The notes under the pieces were generated by a model. That model had not been told where the DNA came from. It saw only the letters and a program-made list of their open reading frames with translations, and searched no databases. The translations under genes and the position numbers were made by a program. A DNA stretch of 64,000 nucleotides from Streptomyces sp. SJL17-4 (GTDB taxonomy: Bacteria; Actinomycetota; Actinomycetes; Streptomycetales; Streptomycetaceae), in assembly GCF_036826855.1 (NCBI RefSeq), contig NZ_CP104578.1, forward strand, positions 4,030,001 through 4,094,000, read 5' to 3'. Below, piece by piece: positions 25,924 to 36,311 of the stretch (positions are counted from its first letter, which is position 1; each line of letters starts with the position of its first letter).

Positions 25924-26403
25924 TCACTCCACCCAGGCGGCAAGCACCCCGAAGTCCGCCGCCGTGAGTCCCTGCCGGGGATCGACCCGATGCAGCAGCG
26001 CCCGGCCGGGATGGTGGGCGGCCACCCAGTCGCGGTCGGCCGCGCCGATCTCGTCGTCGACCCAGGCGAACGGCCGCCCGTCGGCCCACGCCACGAGTCC
26101 CGGTGTCTTCCAGTGCACCCCCGGCGCGGGGTCGGGCCCGTCCTCGGGCCACCGGACCAGGGGCAGCGCCGGAAGCCCGAGGCGCGGCGCGACCCAGGCG
26201 TTCGCGTCGTCCTCCCAGGTCGTCGCCCAGACGAGGGCGTACGGGAGTGCCGCGAGCCGCGGCCCCTGCGCGGGATCGAGCCGCGCGAGGAGCGGGCTCA
26301 CGGACGCGGGCGGCGACGGTGCGTACGTCGGGTACTCCCGTCCGCTCGCCCCGAAGGGGATCAGCGGGCCGTCGACATCCAGGAAGAGCAGGGGGGTCGC
26401 CAT
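25924..26403 (-). CDS. HAD-like hydrolase domain protein
   Basis: 159 residues starting MATPLLFLDVDGPL, the HAD motif I (DxDG). ALVWATTWEDDANAW supplies the motif II threonine, and WVDDEIGAADRDW is a motif IV-like acidic pair. It lacks a cap domain. This compact type is common in Streptomyces, with no known substrate. It is divergent from a MarR gene, 120 bp away. Confidence 0.85.
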   Translation of the reverse strand: MATPLLFLDVDGPLIPFGASGREYPTYAPSPPASVSPLLARLDPAQGPRLAALPYALVWATTWEDDANAWVAPRLGLPALPLVRWPEDGPDPAPGVHWKTPGLVAWADGRPFAWVDDEIGAADRDWVAAHHPGRALLHRVDPRQGLTAADFGVLAAWVE

Positions 26404-26523
26404 GGCTCCATCCTGACCGGCCACCGACCACAGGTGACCGATCGCAGGGTGCCGCGGCCCTCCCCTCCATTCGTCCACTTCGCGATAATCCGCGACGGAT
26501 CGATCCTCGTTACCCTTGCAGGC

Positions 26524-27009
26524 ATGACAGCCATGGCGCCCACCCGCACCGAGCCCGACCTCTCCTACCTCCTCGACCACACCAGTCACGCCTTGCGGAC
26601 CCGGATGACCGCCGCGCTCGACGCGATCGGGCTCACCCCCCGCATGCACTGCGTCCTCGTCCACGCCCTGGAGGAGGAGCGCACCCAGGCGCAGCTCGCG
26701 GAGATCGGGGACATGGACAAGACGACCATGGTCGTCACCGTCGACGCCCTGGAGAAGGCCGGGCTCGCCGAGCGCCGGCCGTCGAGCACGGACCGGCGCG
26801 CGCGGATCATCGCGGTGACCGAGGCGGGGGCCAAGGTCGCCGTGGAGAGCCAGAAGATCGTCGACGGCGTCCACGAGAGCGCCCTCGCCTCCCTCCCCGA
26901 CGACGCGCGCGCCGCCCTGCTGAAGGCCCTGAACCTGCTGGTCACCGGTCATCTGGAGACCCCGATCGAGAGCCCGAGGCCGGCCCGCCGGGCCCGTCAG
27001 CGCGGCTGA
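26524..27009 (+). CDS. MarR-family transcriptional regulator
   Basis: 161 residues with the MarR winged-helix core (TQAQLAEIGDMDKTTMVVTVDALEKAGLAERRPSSTDRRARIIAVTEAG), including the D-x-R-x-R wing. It lies 113 bp upstream of an EmrB/QacA-type exporter gene and is likely its ligand-responsive repressor. The intervening AT-rich stretch (about 27048-27095) would hold the operator and promoter. Confidence 0.92.
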   Translation: MTAMAPTRTEPDLSYLLDHTSHALRTRMTAALDAIGLTPRMHCVLVHALEEERTQAQLAEIGDMDKTTMVVTVDALEKAGLAERRPSSTDRRARIIAVTEAGAKVAVESQKIVDGVHESALASLPDDARAALLKALNLLVTGHLETPIESPRPARRARQRG

Positions 27010-27122
27010 TCCGGACAGCGGGAGGCCTCGAAGAGGGCACACTCGTTCCGTAAAAAATAGTCTGCAACAAAACCTTCTGCTAATGTCACTCCTGTCGGCT
27101 CCACCGAACAGGAGTGATCCCC

Positions 27123-28589
27123 ATGCCCTCCACCTCCGCCCCCTCCCGTCACCTCGCCCTCGGCGTCCTCGCCACCGGCATGCTCATGACGATCCTCGAC
27201 GGCAGCATCGTCACCGTCGCGATGCCCGCCATCCAGAGCGACCTCGGCTTCACCCCCGTCGGCCTCAGCTGGGTCGTCAACGCCTACCTGATCGCCTTCG
27301 GCTCGTTCCTCCTCCTCGCGGGCCGCCTCGGCGACCTCATCGGCCGCAGACGGATGTTCCTCGCGGGCACCGGGATCTTCACCGCCGCCTCGCTCCTCGC
27401 CGGGGTCGCCACCTCCCCAGGCATCCTCATCGCCGCCCGCTTCCTCCAGGGCGTCGGCAGCGCGATGTCCTCCGCCGTCGGCCTCGGCATCCTCGTCACG
27501 CTCTTCACCGTGCCGCGCGAACGGGCCCGCGCCATCGCCGTGTTCAGCTTCACCGGCGCCGCCGGCGCCTCCCTCGGCCAGGTCCTCGGCGGCGTCCTCA
27601 CCGATGCCCTCACCTGGAACTGGATCTTCTTCATCAACCTGCCCATCGGCCTCGCCACCCTGCTCGTGGCCCTCCGCGCCCTCCCCTCCGACCGGGGCCT
27701 CGGACTCCGCGCGGGCGCCGACGTCCTCGGCGCGGTGCTCGTCACGACCGGACTCATGACCGGGATCTACGCGGTCGTCAAGATCGAGGAGCACGGGGCC
27801 GGTTCGGCGCACACCCTCGGCCTCGGCGCCCTCGCGCTCGCCCTCCTCGCCGGCTTCCTCGTCCGCCAGGCGAAGGCCACGAACCCGCTCATGCCGCTGC
27901 GGATCCTCCGCTCGCGCAGCGTCTCCGGCGCCAACGCCGTCCAGATGCTGATGGTCGCCGCGCTCTTCTCCTTCCAGATCCTCGTCGCCCTCTACCTGCA
28001 GAAGGTCCTCGGGTACGGGGCCGCCGAGACCGGTCTCGCGATGCTGCCCGCGGCCGCCGTCATCGGCGCCGTCTCCCTCGGCGTCTCGGCCCGCCTCATC
28101 GCCCGCTTCGGCGAGCGGAACGTCCTGCTCACCGGCCTCGTCCTGCTCGTCGGCGTCCTCGGCCTGCTGGCCCGCGTCCCCGTCCACGCCTCCTACGCCA
28201 CCGACCTGCTCCCCGTGATGCTGCTCGCCGCCGGTTTCGGCCTGGCGCTCCCCGCGCTCACCTCGCTCGCCATGTCGGGCGCCGAGGAGAAGGACGCGGG
28301 CCTCGCCTCGGGGCTCTTCAACACCACCCAGCAGATCGGCATGGCCCTCGGCATCGCCGTCCTCTCCACCCTGGCCGCCACCCGCACCGAGTCCCTCACC
28401 GCCGCCGGCCGCCCCACCGCCGAGGCCCTGACCGGCGGCTACCACCTGGCCTTCGCCGTCGGCGCCGGGCTCCTGCTCGCCGCCCTGGCCATCGCCTTCA
28501 CCGTCCTGCGCCGCCCCGGGAAGCCGGGAACGCCGCAGCGGACCACGAAGCAGAGCAGGACGAAGTCCCCCGCGACAATGGCGGCATGA
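27123..28589 (+). CDS. MFS drug exporter, DHA2/EmrB-QacA type (14-TM)
   Basis: 488 residues with about 14 membrane helices. The motif A loop LLLAGRLGDLIGRRRMF is visible, as is the 14-TM family motif C-like region (FSFTGAAGASLGQVLGGVLTDALTWNWIFFINLPIG). It should export drugs or a metabolite in exchange for protons. An AGGAG site precedes the ATG. The next gene (WYL regulator) starts inside its stop codon. It is probably regulated by the upstream MarR protein. Confidence 0.92.
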   Translation: MPSTSAPSRHLALGVLATGMLMTILDGSIVTVAMPAIQSDLGFTPVGLSWVVNAYLIAFGSFLLLAGRLGDLIGRRRMFLAGTGIFTAASLLAGVATSPGILIAARFLQGVGSAMSSAVGLGILVTLFTVPRERARAIAVFSFTGAAGASLGQVLGGVLTDALTWNWIFFINLPIGLATLLVALRALPSDRGLGLRAGADVLGAVLVTTGLMTGIYAVVKIEEHGAGSAHTLGLGALALALLAGFLVRQAKATNPLMPLRILRSRSVSGANAVQMLMVAALFSFQILVALYLQKVLGYGAAETGLAMLPAAAVIGAVSLGVSARLIARFGERNVLLTGLVLLVGVLGLLARVPVHASYATDLLPVMLLAAGFGLALPALTSLAMSGAEEKDAGLASGLFNTTQQIGMALGIAVLSTLAATRTESLTAAGRPTAEALTGGYHLAFAVGAGLLLAALAIAFTVLRRPGKPGTPQRTTKQSRTKSPATMAA

Positions 28590-29599
28590 GAGCCGACCGA
28601 CTCGTCGCCGCCCTGCTCTTCCTCCAGACCCGGCAGCGCGTCACCGCCGCCGAACTGGCCGCCGAGCTGGAGGTGTCCGAGCGCACCGCCCGCCGGGATC
28701 TCGAAGCTCTCGCGAGCTCCGGGATCCCGGTGTACTCGCAGGCGGGCCAGGGCGGCGGCTGGTCCCTCGTCGGCGGAGCCCGTACCGATCTGACCGGCCT
28801 CACCGCCCCCGAGATCCGCGCGCTCTTCCTCCTGACCGGACCGGAGACCAACGCCGACCCCCGGACCCGGACCGCCCTGCGGAAGCTCGTACGGGCCCTC
28901 CCCGCGACGCTCCGGGAAGGCGCCGAGGCGGCGGCCCGCGCGGGCGTCTCCGACGGTACGGACTGGGCCGGCGCGGAGACGGAGGAGGCCCGACTCGCCC
29001 CGCTCCAGCGGGCGGTGGTCGACGCGAGAGAGGTCAGGATCGGCTACGCCCGTCCCGGCCGGGAGCCCCGCGAGCGAACTATCCAGCCGCTCGGCATCGC
29101 CGCGAAGTCCGGGGTCCGCTACCTCGTCGCCGGCACCGAGCACGGCCTGCGGACCTTCCGGATCGGCCGCGTCACCTCCGTGACCGAGACCGGCGCCCCC
29201 GCCGTACGCCCCGAGGGCTTCGACCTCCCCACCGCCTGGCGCGCGCTCGCCGCCCGGATGGAGGGCCGGATGGTCGCCGCGACGGTACGCGGCCGGGCCG
29301 CCCCCGGCACGGAGTCGGTCCTGGAGGGCCTGCTCGGCGGGCGAATACGGTACGGGGACCGCGCCGCGGACGACTGGACGCCCTTCGAGGCCGACGGGCC
29401 GTCCCCCGAGGTGGTCGCCGCCCAACTGGCGGGCCTCGGCGCCCGCGTGGAGCTCCTGGACCCGCCGGAGGCACGTACGGCCCTCGCCCGGATCGGGGCC
29501 GAACTCAGCCTGCTCTACGGGCAGTCGACGCCTCCGGACTCAGACACTCCGGAAGCTCCGCCTCGTGCACCAGGGTCAGCCGTGACACCGCCCGGGTGA
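28586..29599 (+). CDS. YafY/PafBC-type WYL-domain transcriptional regulator
   Basis: 337 residues. An N-terminal HTH_11 (MRADRLVAALLFLQTRQRVTAAELAAELEVSERTARRDLEALASSGIPVYS) is followed by a WYL domain and WCX region (residues about 140-320). WYL domains sense nucleic acids or small ligands. The ATG overlaps the exporter's TGA (ATGA), indicating coupling. Its last about 95 nt overlap the end of the convergent helR gene, and its C-terminus is a Pro-rich tail (TPPDSDTPEAPPRAPG). Confidence 0.9.
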   Translation: MRADRLVAALLFLQTRQRVTAAELAAELEVSERTARRDLEALASSGIPVYSQAGQGGGWSLVGGARTDLTGLTAPEIRALFLLTGPETNADPRTRTALRKLVRALPATLREGAEAAARAGVSDGTDWAGAETEEARLAPLQRAVVDAREVRIGYARPGREPRERTIQPLGIAAKSGVRYLVAGTEHGLRTFRIGRVTSVTETGAPAVRPEGFDLPTAWRALAARMEGRMVAATVRGRAAPGTESVLEGLLGGRIRYGDRAADDWTPFEADGPSPEVVAAQLAGLGARVELLDPPEARTALARIGAELSLLYGQSTPPDSDTPEAPPRAPGSAVTPPG

Positions 29600-31514
29600 G
29601 CGCCACGTACAGCCGGTTCGGCCCCCGCGCCTCGGCCGCCACGATCGCGGCAGGCTCGACCACGACGACATGGTCGAACTCCAGGCCCTTCACGACCGTC
29701 GCGGGCAGCACGGTCACCCGCTCCCCCGCCCCGCACCCCCGTACGGCCTCCGCCACCGTACCCAGCAGGCCTTCGGCCGTGATCACCCCGACCGACCCCT
29801 CCGCCGCGAGCGCCTCGCGTACGGCTTCGGCGGTCGCACCGGGCAGGCCGGGGCGGGCCGTCGTCCGGACGACCGTCACCTCGCCGTCCTTCCGGACGGA
29901 ACGGCCCGCCGGCACGTCCGCGCCCAGGTGCGGCAGAAGCCGGTTGGCGAGGTCCACGATCGCCGCCGGGACCCGGTAGCCGAGGGTGAGCGGCACCACG
30001 GGCGCCCCGGCCTTGCCCAGGTGGGCGAGTTGTTCGTGCCAGTCGCGGGCCGCCCACGGGGTGGTGCCCTGGGCGAGGTCCCCGAGGACGGTGAGCGACC
30101 CGAACTCGGTGCGGCGGGCGATCGCGCGGCACTCCATGGGCGAGAGGTCCTGCGCCTCGTCGACGACGACATGGCCGTAGCTCTCGGGCCGCTCGATCAG
30201 GCCCGCCAGTTCGTCGAGGAGCACGAGGTCGGCGGCGGTCCAGCGCGCCGAGCGGTACGAGCGCGGCGGCCGGTCCCAGCGGATCGCCACCCGCTCGGCC
30301 GCCGTCAGGGCGGGGTCGGAGGGGTCCGTGAGGAGGCCCGCGAGCACCTCCTCCGGGGTCGTCCTCGGCCAGCACGCGTCGAGGAACGCCGTCACCGCCC
30401 GCGCCCGCTCGATCCGCCGCGCCCAGGCCGCGCCCATCGGCCCCCACCGGCGTTCGGCCCGGAGCTGGAGGGCCCGCACGATCCGGGCGCGGACCCGCTC
30501 GCGGCCCGTCGCGTAGGGCGGCGCCTCCTCCCGGACGTCCGCGACGATCGCGGCGAGCTGCTCGGCCGGCAGCCGCCAGTGGGACGAGCCGTCCGGCACC
30601 GCGAGGTCCTCCGCCGGCGCCGGGTCGACCCTGCCGTACAGCGCGCGGTGGAGCACCTCCGCCATCCGGGCGTCGTGCTTGACCCGGGCCGCCGCCTCGC
30701 CGTCCTCGGCGCGGACCGGGTGGCGGGCGATCTCGTCGTCGAGGGTGGCCTGGCGGACCCCGGTCTCGCCGAGCGAGGGCAGCACCTCGGAGATGTACGA
30801 GAGGAACGCGCGGTGCGGGCCGAGGACGAGCAGCCCGGAACGCCGGATCCGCTGCGGATGGGTGTAGAGGAGGTACGCGGCCCGGTGCAGGCCCACGGCG
30901 GTCTTGCCGGTACCGGGCGCGCCCTGCACACACAGGGAGGCGGCCGGGTCGGAGCGTACGAGGTCGTCCTGCTCGGGCTGGATGGTGGCCGCGATGTCCC
31001 GCATCGGGCCCACCCGGGGGCGCTCGATCTCCCCGGCGAGCAGAGCGCTGACCGTCACCTCCCCGCCCGCCGTGAGCCGTTCGTCCTCGAGCGCGGTCAG
31101 ATCCTCCGAAGCGCCCTCGCTGTACGGGGCCCAGCCGAAGCGGCGGCGGCGGAGCACGCCCTGCGGGTCGCGGGCGCCGGCCTGGTAGTAGGCGCGGGAG
31201 ACGGGCGCGCGCCAGTCGACGACGAGCGGCGGGGCGGCCGGGTCCTCGCCGATCCGGCGGCGGCCGATGTGGTGGACCTGACCGTCGTCGAGGTCGAGGC
31301 GCCCGAAGAACAGCGGCCCCGGCGGCTGCTCCCGCATCTCCTTGGCGCGACTGCGCAGATGGCGGCCGAGCGCCTCGGCGTCGGCACCGGAGGCGGCGGT
31401 GTCCTCGCCGGTGACGACCTGTTCGGCGACGTCCTCGGTCATCCGGGACAGGGCGGCGCGGCAGGCGTCGTGGTGGGAGCGTTCGCGGGCGAGCTCAAGA
31501 TCCAGTGACGTCAT
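29505..31514 (-). CDS. helR: HelD-like RNA polymerase recycling ATPase HelR
   Basis: 669-residue UvrD-like superfamily 1 protein of the HelD type. The N-terminal coiled-coil arm (ERSHHDACRAALSRMTEDVAEQVV) is the region that enters RNA polymerase. A conserved PLVVDWRAPVSRAYYQA segment, Walker A GAPGTGKT (198-205), Walker B VVVDEAQDLSPME and a C-terminal NRLYVALTRAVSRLTLVHEA motif follow. In Streptomyces this class displaces rifamycin from RNA polymerase and gives tolerance (HelR). I did not see a perfect inverted repeat of the rifamycin-element type directly upstream. It overlaps the WYL gene by 95 nt tail-to-tail. Confidence 0.85.
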   Translation of the reverse strand: MTSLDLELARERSHHDACRAALSRMTEDVAEQVVTGEDTAASGADAEALGRHLRSRAKEMREQPPGPLFFGRLDLDDGQVHHIGRRRIGEDPAAPPLVVDWRAPVSRAYYQAGARDPQGVLRRRRFGWAPYSEGASEDLTALEDERLTAGGEVTVSALLAGEIERPRVGPMRDIAATIQPEQDDLVRSDPAASLCVQGAPGTGKTAVGLHRAAYLLYTHPQRIRRSGLLVLGPHRAFLSYISEVLPSLGETGVRQATLDDEIARHPVRAEDGEAAARVKHDARMAEVLHRALYGRVDPAPAEDLAVPDGSSHWRLPAEQLAAIVADVREEAPPYATGRERVRARIVRALQLRAERRWGPMGAAWARRIERARAVTAFLDACWPRTTPEEVLAGLLTDPSDPALTAAERVAIRWDRPPRSYRSARWTAADLVLLDELAGLIERPESYGHVVVDEAQDLSPMECRAIARRTEFGSLTVLGDLAQGTTPWAARDWHEQLAHLGKAGAPVVPLTLGYRVPAAIVDLANRLLPHLGADVPAGRSVRKDGEVTVVRTTARPGLPGATAEAVREALAAEGSVGVITAEGLLGTVAEAVRGCGAGERVTVLPATVVKGLEFDHVVVVEPAAIVAAEARGPNRLYVALTRAVSRLTLVHEAELPECLSPEASTARRAG

Positions 31515-31572
31515 TCCTACAAGCCTAACGGAAAACGTTACTGAGTTACATTTTTTACTTGTCTACGCGGGG

Positions 31573-31632
31573 TTGTACGTGCCCAAGTCGTACGTGCCCA
31601 GGTCGTACGCGCTCAGGTCGTACGCGCTCAGT
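31573..31632. repeat. Four 15-bp tandem repeats between helR and tetR
   Basis: Units starting at 31573, 31588, 31603 and 31618 read TCGTACG(T/C)GC(C/T)CAGG with few mismatches. The last unit contains the stop codon of the downstream-ending tetR gene (31628-31630), so the array grew out of, or into, its 3' end. Confidence 0.85.
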
Positions 31633-32269
31633 ACGGGAGCCCCTCCCGCAGCGCCCGGAACGCCCGCCCCGCCGCTGCCACCGCGTCCGCCTCCACCGCG
31701 TCGGCCGTCTCCCCGGCCGCGATCCGGGCGGTGTTCTCCTCGGCGAGGATCCGGAGCACGGTCACGATCTGCCCGGCGGCGAGCCGCGCGAGGAGGGGGT
31801 CACCCTCCGCGCCGGCCGCCAGCGCGTCCGCGAGCGCCGCCTCCGACCGCACGCGGTAGGCGTGGAGGCGGCCGACCAGGGCCGGCGTGCCGTACAGCAG
31901 CCGGAGGTACGCCAGGACCGACGGGTGATCACAGAGCCCGGTGACCGGGTCGCGCCGGGCGAGACCGTCGAGGAGGTGCGCGGACAGCGCGTCGAGCGGG
32001 GCCGTACCGGCGCGGCGGCCCGCGGCCACCACCCGGGCCGACTCGTCCTCGTGATCGGCGAACCGGTGGAGGACCAGGTCCTCCTTGGCCGGGAAGTACC
32101 GGAACAGAGTCGGCTTGGAGACCTCGGCGGCGGCCGCCACCTCGGCGACCGAGACGGCGTCGAAGCCGCGCTCCAGGAAGAGCGCGACGGCCACGTCCGA
32201 CAGGGCCTGACGGGTCCGCTCCTTCTTCCGCTCGCGGAGCCCCGGCGCCGCGGCGCGCTCGTCACTCAC
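31628..32269 (-). CDS. TetR-family transcriptional regulator
   Basis: 213 residues with a TetR N-terminal HTH (ALSDVAVALFLERGFDAVSVAEVAAAAEVSKPTLFRYFPAKEDLVLHRF) and a helical ligand domain. The GTG start at 32269 overlaps the TGA of the preceding tetR gene (GTGA), so two TetR regulators are translationally coupled. The pair is divergent from a daunorubicin-type ABC exporter. One of them may instead regulate helR or other targets. Confidence 0.9.
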   Translation of the reverse strand: MSDERAAAPGLRERKKERTRQALSDVAVALFLERGFDAVSVAEVAAAAEVSKPTLFRYFPAKEDLVLHRFADHEDESARVVAAGRRAGTAPLDALSAHLLDGLARRDPVTGLCDHPSVLAYLRLLYGTPALVGRLHAYRVRSEAALADALAAGAEGDPLLARLAAGQIVTVLRILAEENTARIAAGETADAVEADAVAAAGRAFRALREGLPY

Positions 32270-33051
32270 GAGGCACGCCCTTCCACGAGCACGGCGATCC
32301 CGTCCAGGATCCGGGCGAGGCCGAAGCGGAACTCGACCTCCGGTTCGTCGGCGACGTCCATCACGCCCGAGTCCAGCATCCCCGCCACCTCCGGGTACTT
32401 CTCCGGGTCGGCGAGCCGCCGCAGGGTGCGGCCGTAACGGGCGAGGACGTCCTCCGGGCTCCCTCCGTCCGCGGCGATGACGGTGCCGAGGTCGGCCACG
32501 ACCAGGGCGTCGTTCCGGACGAAGCCGCCGAGCAGCATGGCCACCGAGATCTTCTCGCCCGCGTCGAGACCGGTGCCCTTCAGGGCGACGAGGGCCTTCT
32601 CCCACCAGGCGACCACGTTCGGCGTCGCGGGCGGACCCGACACGGGGATCCGGAGCATCCAGAGGTTGCGGTGGTAGACCTCGCGCATGGCCCAGGCCCA
32701 GGCCTCCATCGCCTCGCGCCAGTCGGCGCCGGGCGGGAAGAGCTCGGGCGGGGCGCCCGTGGCGGCCTCCTGCATGAGGACGTACAGCTCGCTCTTGGCG
32801 GAGACGTACCGGTAGAGGGACATCGTCGAGGCGCCCAGCTCCTTGGCGACCCGGCCCATGGAGACCGCGCCGAGCCCCTCGGTCGAAGCGAGGGAGACGG
32901 CCGCGTCGACGATCCGGTCCAGGGTCAGGCCGGGCTTGGGGCCCTTCGAGGGGCGCTCCCGCAGCCCCCAGGCCGCCTCGATGCTCGGCGGCAGGAAGGC
33001 CCCGCCGTCGCCCGCGCCGTTGCCGCCGTTACCGCCGTCGCCGCCCGTCAT
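32266..33051 (-). CDS. TetR-family regulator (TetR_C tetracycline-repressor-like)
   Basis: 261 residues. An N-terminal Gly-rich segment is followed by the HTH (TLDRIVDAAVSLASTEGLGAVSMGRVAKELGASTMSLYRYVSAKSELYVLM). A long ligand-binding domain of the TetR_C_1 type follows. It is the first gene of the two-tetR unit and divergent from the ABC transporter genes, which suggests that it represses them. The ATG at 33051 was preferred to an in-frame start at 33084. Confidence 0.9.
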   Translation of the reverse strand: MTGGDGGNGGNGAGDGGAFLPPSIEAAWGLRERPSKGPKPGLTLDRIVDAAVSLASTEGLGAVSMGRVAKELGASTMSLYRYVSAKSELYVLMQEAATGAPPELFPPGADWREAMEAWAWAMREVYHRNLWMLRIPVSGPPATPNVVAWWEKALVALKGTGLDAGEKISVAMLLGGFVRNDALVVADLGTVIAADGGSPEDVLARYGRTLRRLADPEKYPEVAGMLDSGVMDVADEPEVEFRFGLARILDGIAVLVEGRAS

Positions 33052-33087
33052 GACCCTCCTCCACCTCGCATGCTTGACGCCCATCCT

Positions 33088-33119
33088 AGTAATGCGTAAC
33101 CCTTACACAGTAACGCGTA
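33088..33119. promoter_or_regulatory. Direct repeats in the tetR/ABC divergent promoter
   Basis: AGTAATGCGTA (33088-33098) and AGTAACGCGTA (33109-33119) start 21 nt apart, about two helical turns. The region is the only AT-richer part of the gap. It may be the operator bound by the adjacent TetR protein. Confidence 0.45.
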
Positions 33120-33185
33120 CGTCATACGCAGTACGGCGAGCAGTCCCACACGCGAAGCAGTCCCCCACGCCCAGGGAGCACAGCC

Positions 33186-34143
<958 letters not shown>

Positions 34144-34151
<8 letters not shown>

Positions 34152-34911
34152 CACCCTCACCGGCGGGTTCACCGCCGCGGGCACCCTCGCCGGGCGCGGC
34201 ATCCGCCTCAGCCGCCGCAACCTCGACGCCGTCGTCACCTCGATGATGCTGCCGATCATGCTGATGCTGGTCTTCGTCTACTTCTTCGGCGGAGCCATCG
34301 ACACCGGCACCCGGTACGTCACCTACGTCGTCCCCGGCGTGCTCGTCCTCTGCGCCGGGTTCGGCGCGGCGAGCACCGCCCTCGCCGTCAGCGAGGACAT
34401 GCGGCTCGGGGTCGTCGACCGCTTCCGTACGCTCGACATCGGCGGGACACCGTTCCTGGCGGGGCACGTCGCCGCCTCCGTCACCCGTAACGCGCTCTCC
34501 ACCACGCTCGTCCTCGGCGTCGCCTTCGCCATCGGCTTCCGCCCGGCCGCCACTCCCGGCGGCTGGCTCGCGGCGATCGGACTGCTGCTCGCCTACATCA
34601 CCGTGGTGTCGTGGCTGGCGGCGACGATCGGCCTCGTCACCAGAACGGCGGAGGCGGCCGGCGCGGTGACGTTCGTGATGATGTTCCTGCCCTATCCGAG
34701 CAGCGCGTTCGTGCCGATCGAGACGATGCCGAGCTGGCTGCACGGCTTCGCCGAGCACCAGCCGGTGACTCCGCTGATCGAGTCCATGCGGGGCCTGCTG
34801 CTCGACCAGCCGGTCGGCAACTCGCCGTGGATCGCGCTGGGTTGGTGCGCGGGCCTGCTGACCCTGGCGGTCGCCGCGTCCGGGTTCCTCTTCCGGCTCC
34901 GTACGCGCTGA
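34144..34911 (+). CDS. ABC-2 type exporter permease (DrrB-type)
   Basis: 255 residues with six membrane helices of the ABC-2 type. The N-terminal amphipathic region and first helix (SMMLPIMLMLVFVYFFGGAID) and the late MMFLPYPSSAFVPIETMPSWLHGFAEHQPVTPLIESMRGLL segment are characteristic of DrrB-type permeases. Together with the preceding ATPase it should form an efflux pump. The two genes form an operon that is divergent from two tetR genes. Confidence 0.93.
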
Positions 34912-34927
34912 CCGTCCCTGCGAGACG

Positions 34928-36172
34928 TCAGAAGATGTCGGGCGAGAAGGGCCGCAGCGGCGTACGGAACAGCAGGTCGGCGCGGGCGGCCGCGCCGGCC
35001 GTCAGCTCCTCGACGCGCCCGAGCCGATGGAGCCGTACCGCCGACTCGTCACCGAAGGCGAGCACGCCCAACTCGGCGATGTCGAAGGCGAGATCGGCCG
35101 ACTCGTCCGTACGGGCGCAGGACACGCCCTCCGGGGAGGCGTCGAGCCGGTAGCGCCCACCGGCGAAGCCGTCCCCGTCTCGGAGGTCGAGTACCAGACC
35201 GTCCGCCACCGGGTACGTACGGCTCTCCAGGACCCGGACGACGTCGAGGACCCGGACCCACAGCATGTCCGCGTACGTCAGCAGCTTCGCGGCGCGCGGG
35301 TCCGGCAGGAGCAGCGGCAGCGGGTCGTCGGGCGCCCGGTAGCCGGAGCGGACCGTGCTGATCCAGTCGACGGAGCAGAGGTAGTGCCACAGGGCGCGCT
35401 CGGCGGCCGGGGTGACGGCGATCAGGTCCCGTACGGTCGCCGTGTTCATCGGCTGCTTGGCGTCGTCCCACTTGTCGTCCGCGGTGTACGCCACGTAGCC
35501 CTCGACCTCGCCGGACTCCGACCGGTACACCGCGTAGTAGGGCTCCCGCCACGGCTCGCTGTGCACGCCGAGACCGGTGCCGACGTCCCAGCCGCGCGCG
35601 GTGCGGTCGGTGACCCCGGCGCGGACACCGGCGAGCCGGCCGTACACCTCGGGGCCGATCTTGCGGATCTCGTCGGCGTCGGTCAGATCGATCCGGCCGC
35701 CGTCCTCGGGGCGGCCCGAGCGGCGCGGGTCGAGCCCGGCCCGGCGGACGTCCACGCTCCACTCGCCGCACCAGCTGGCCGCGCCGAAGCCGTACCGCCC
35801 GTAGATCGGGTACTCGGCGGCGATCAGGGTGGCGATGGCGTCGCCCCGCTCCTTCGCGGCGGCCAGGTCGGCGGCCATCATCCGGCTGAGCAGTCCGCGC
35901 CTGCGGTGCGTCGGGGAGACCGTGACCTGGGTGATCGCGTCGGCGGTGAGGCTGCCGCCGCCGACCGTGCTGACCTCCTGCCGGAAGGACCGGAAGGTCG
36001 CGACGGTCCGGCCGCGGTCGTAGGCGCCGAGCGTCCGGGCGAGGTCGACGTGCGGCAGCCGGTCGGCGACCTCCGCCTCGGACACGACGGGCGCATTGAG
36101 GAAACCGGTGCGCAGGGCGCGCTGCCAGTCGGGGAACTCGGACTCCGTCACCGCGCGTACGTCGACAGTCAT
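34928..36172 (-). CDS. Eis-family GNAT N-acetyltransferase
   Basis: 414 residues. The N-terminal GNAT domain has the acetyl-CoA loop [19 protein letters not shown] second, degenerate GNAT-like domain and a C-terminal SCP2-like domain (from about residue 300) end in PFSPDIF, the buried C-terminal carboxylate feature of Eis enzymes. Eis proteins acetylate amines such as aminoglycosides and can have histone-like or polyamine targets. The substrate here is unknown. The 3' end lies 16 bp after the ABC permease stop on the opposite strand. Confidence 0.92.
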   Translation of the reverse strand: MTVDVRAVTESEFPDWQRALRTGFLNAPVVSEAEVADRLPHVDLARTLGAYDRGRTVATFRSFRQEVSTVGGGSLTADAITQVTVSPTHRRRGLLSRMMAADLAAAKERGDAIATLIAAEYPIYGRYGFGAASWCGEWSVDVRRAGLDPRRSGRPEDGGRIDLTDADEIRKIGPEVYGRLAGVRAGVTDRTARGWDVGTGLGVHSEPWREPYYAVYRSESGEVEGYVAYTADDKWDDAKQPMNTATVRDLIAVTPAAERALWHYLCSVDWISTVRSGYRAPDDPLPLLLPDPRAAKLLTYADMLWVRVLDVVRVLESRTYPVADGLVLDLRDGDGFAGGRYRLDASPEGVSCARTDESADLAFDIAELGVLAFGDESAVRLHRLGRVEELTAGAAARADLLFRTPLRPFSPDIF

Positions 36173-36311
36173 CCCTCGACCCTACGCAGGGCCCCGGCGC
36201 ACCCGCACCCGAGTTTTCCCCACCGTCCTGCGCGGCCCCCACGGCCCACGCGCCCCGGCCCCCACGGCCCCCTCGGCCACTGCGGCTCACGCGGCCCTCC
36301 GCCCCCGCGGC

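Noticed and set aside
31515..31572. Rifamycin-associated inverted repeat upstream of helR
   Set aside because: Only direct repeats and AT-rich stretches were seen; no perfect inverted repeat of suitable length.
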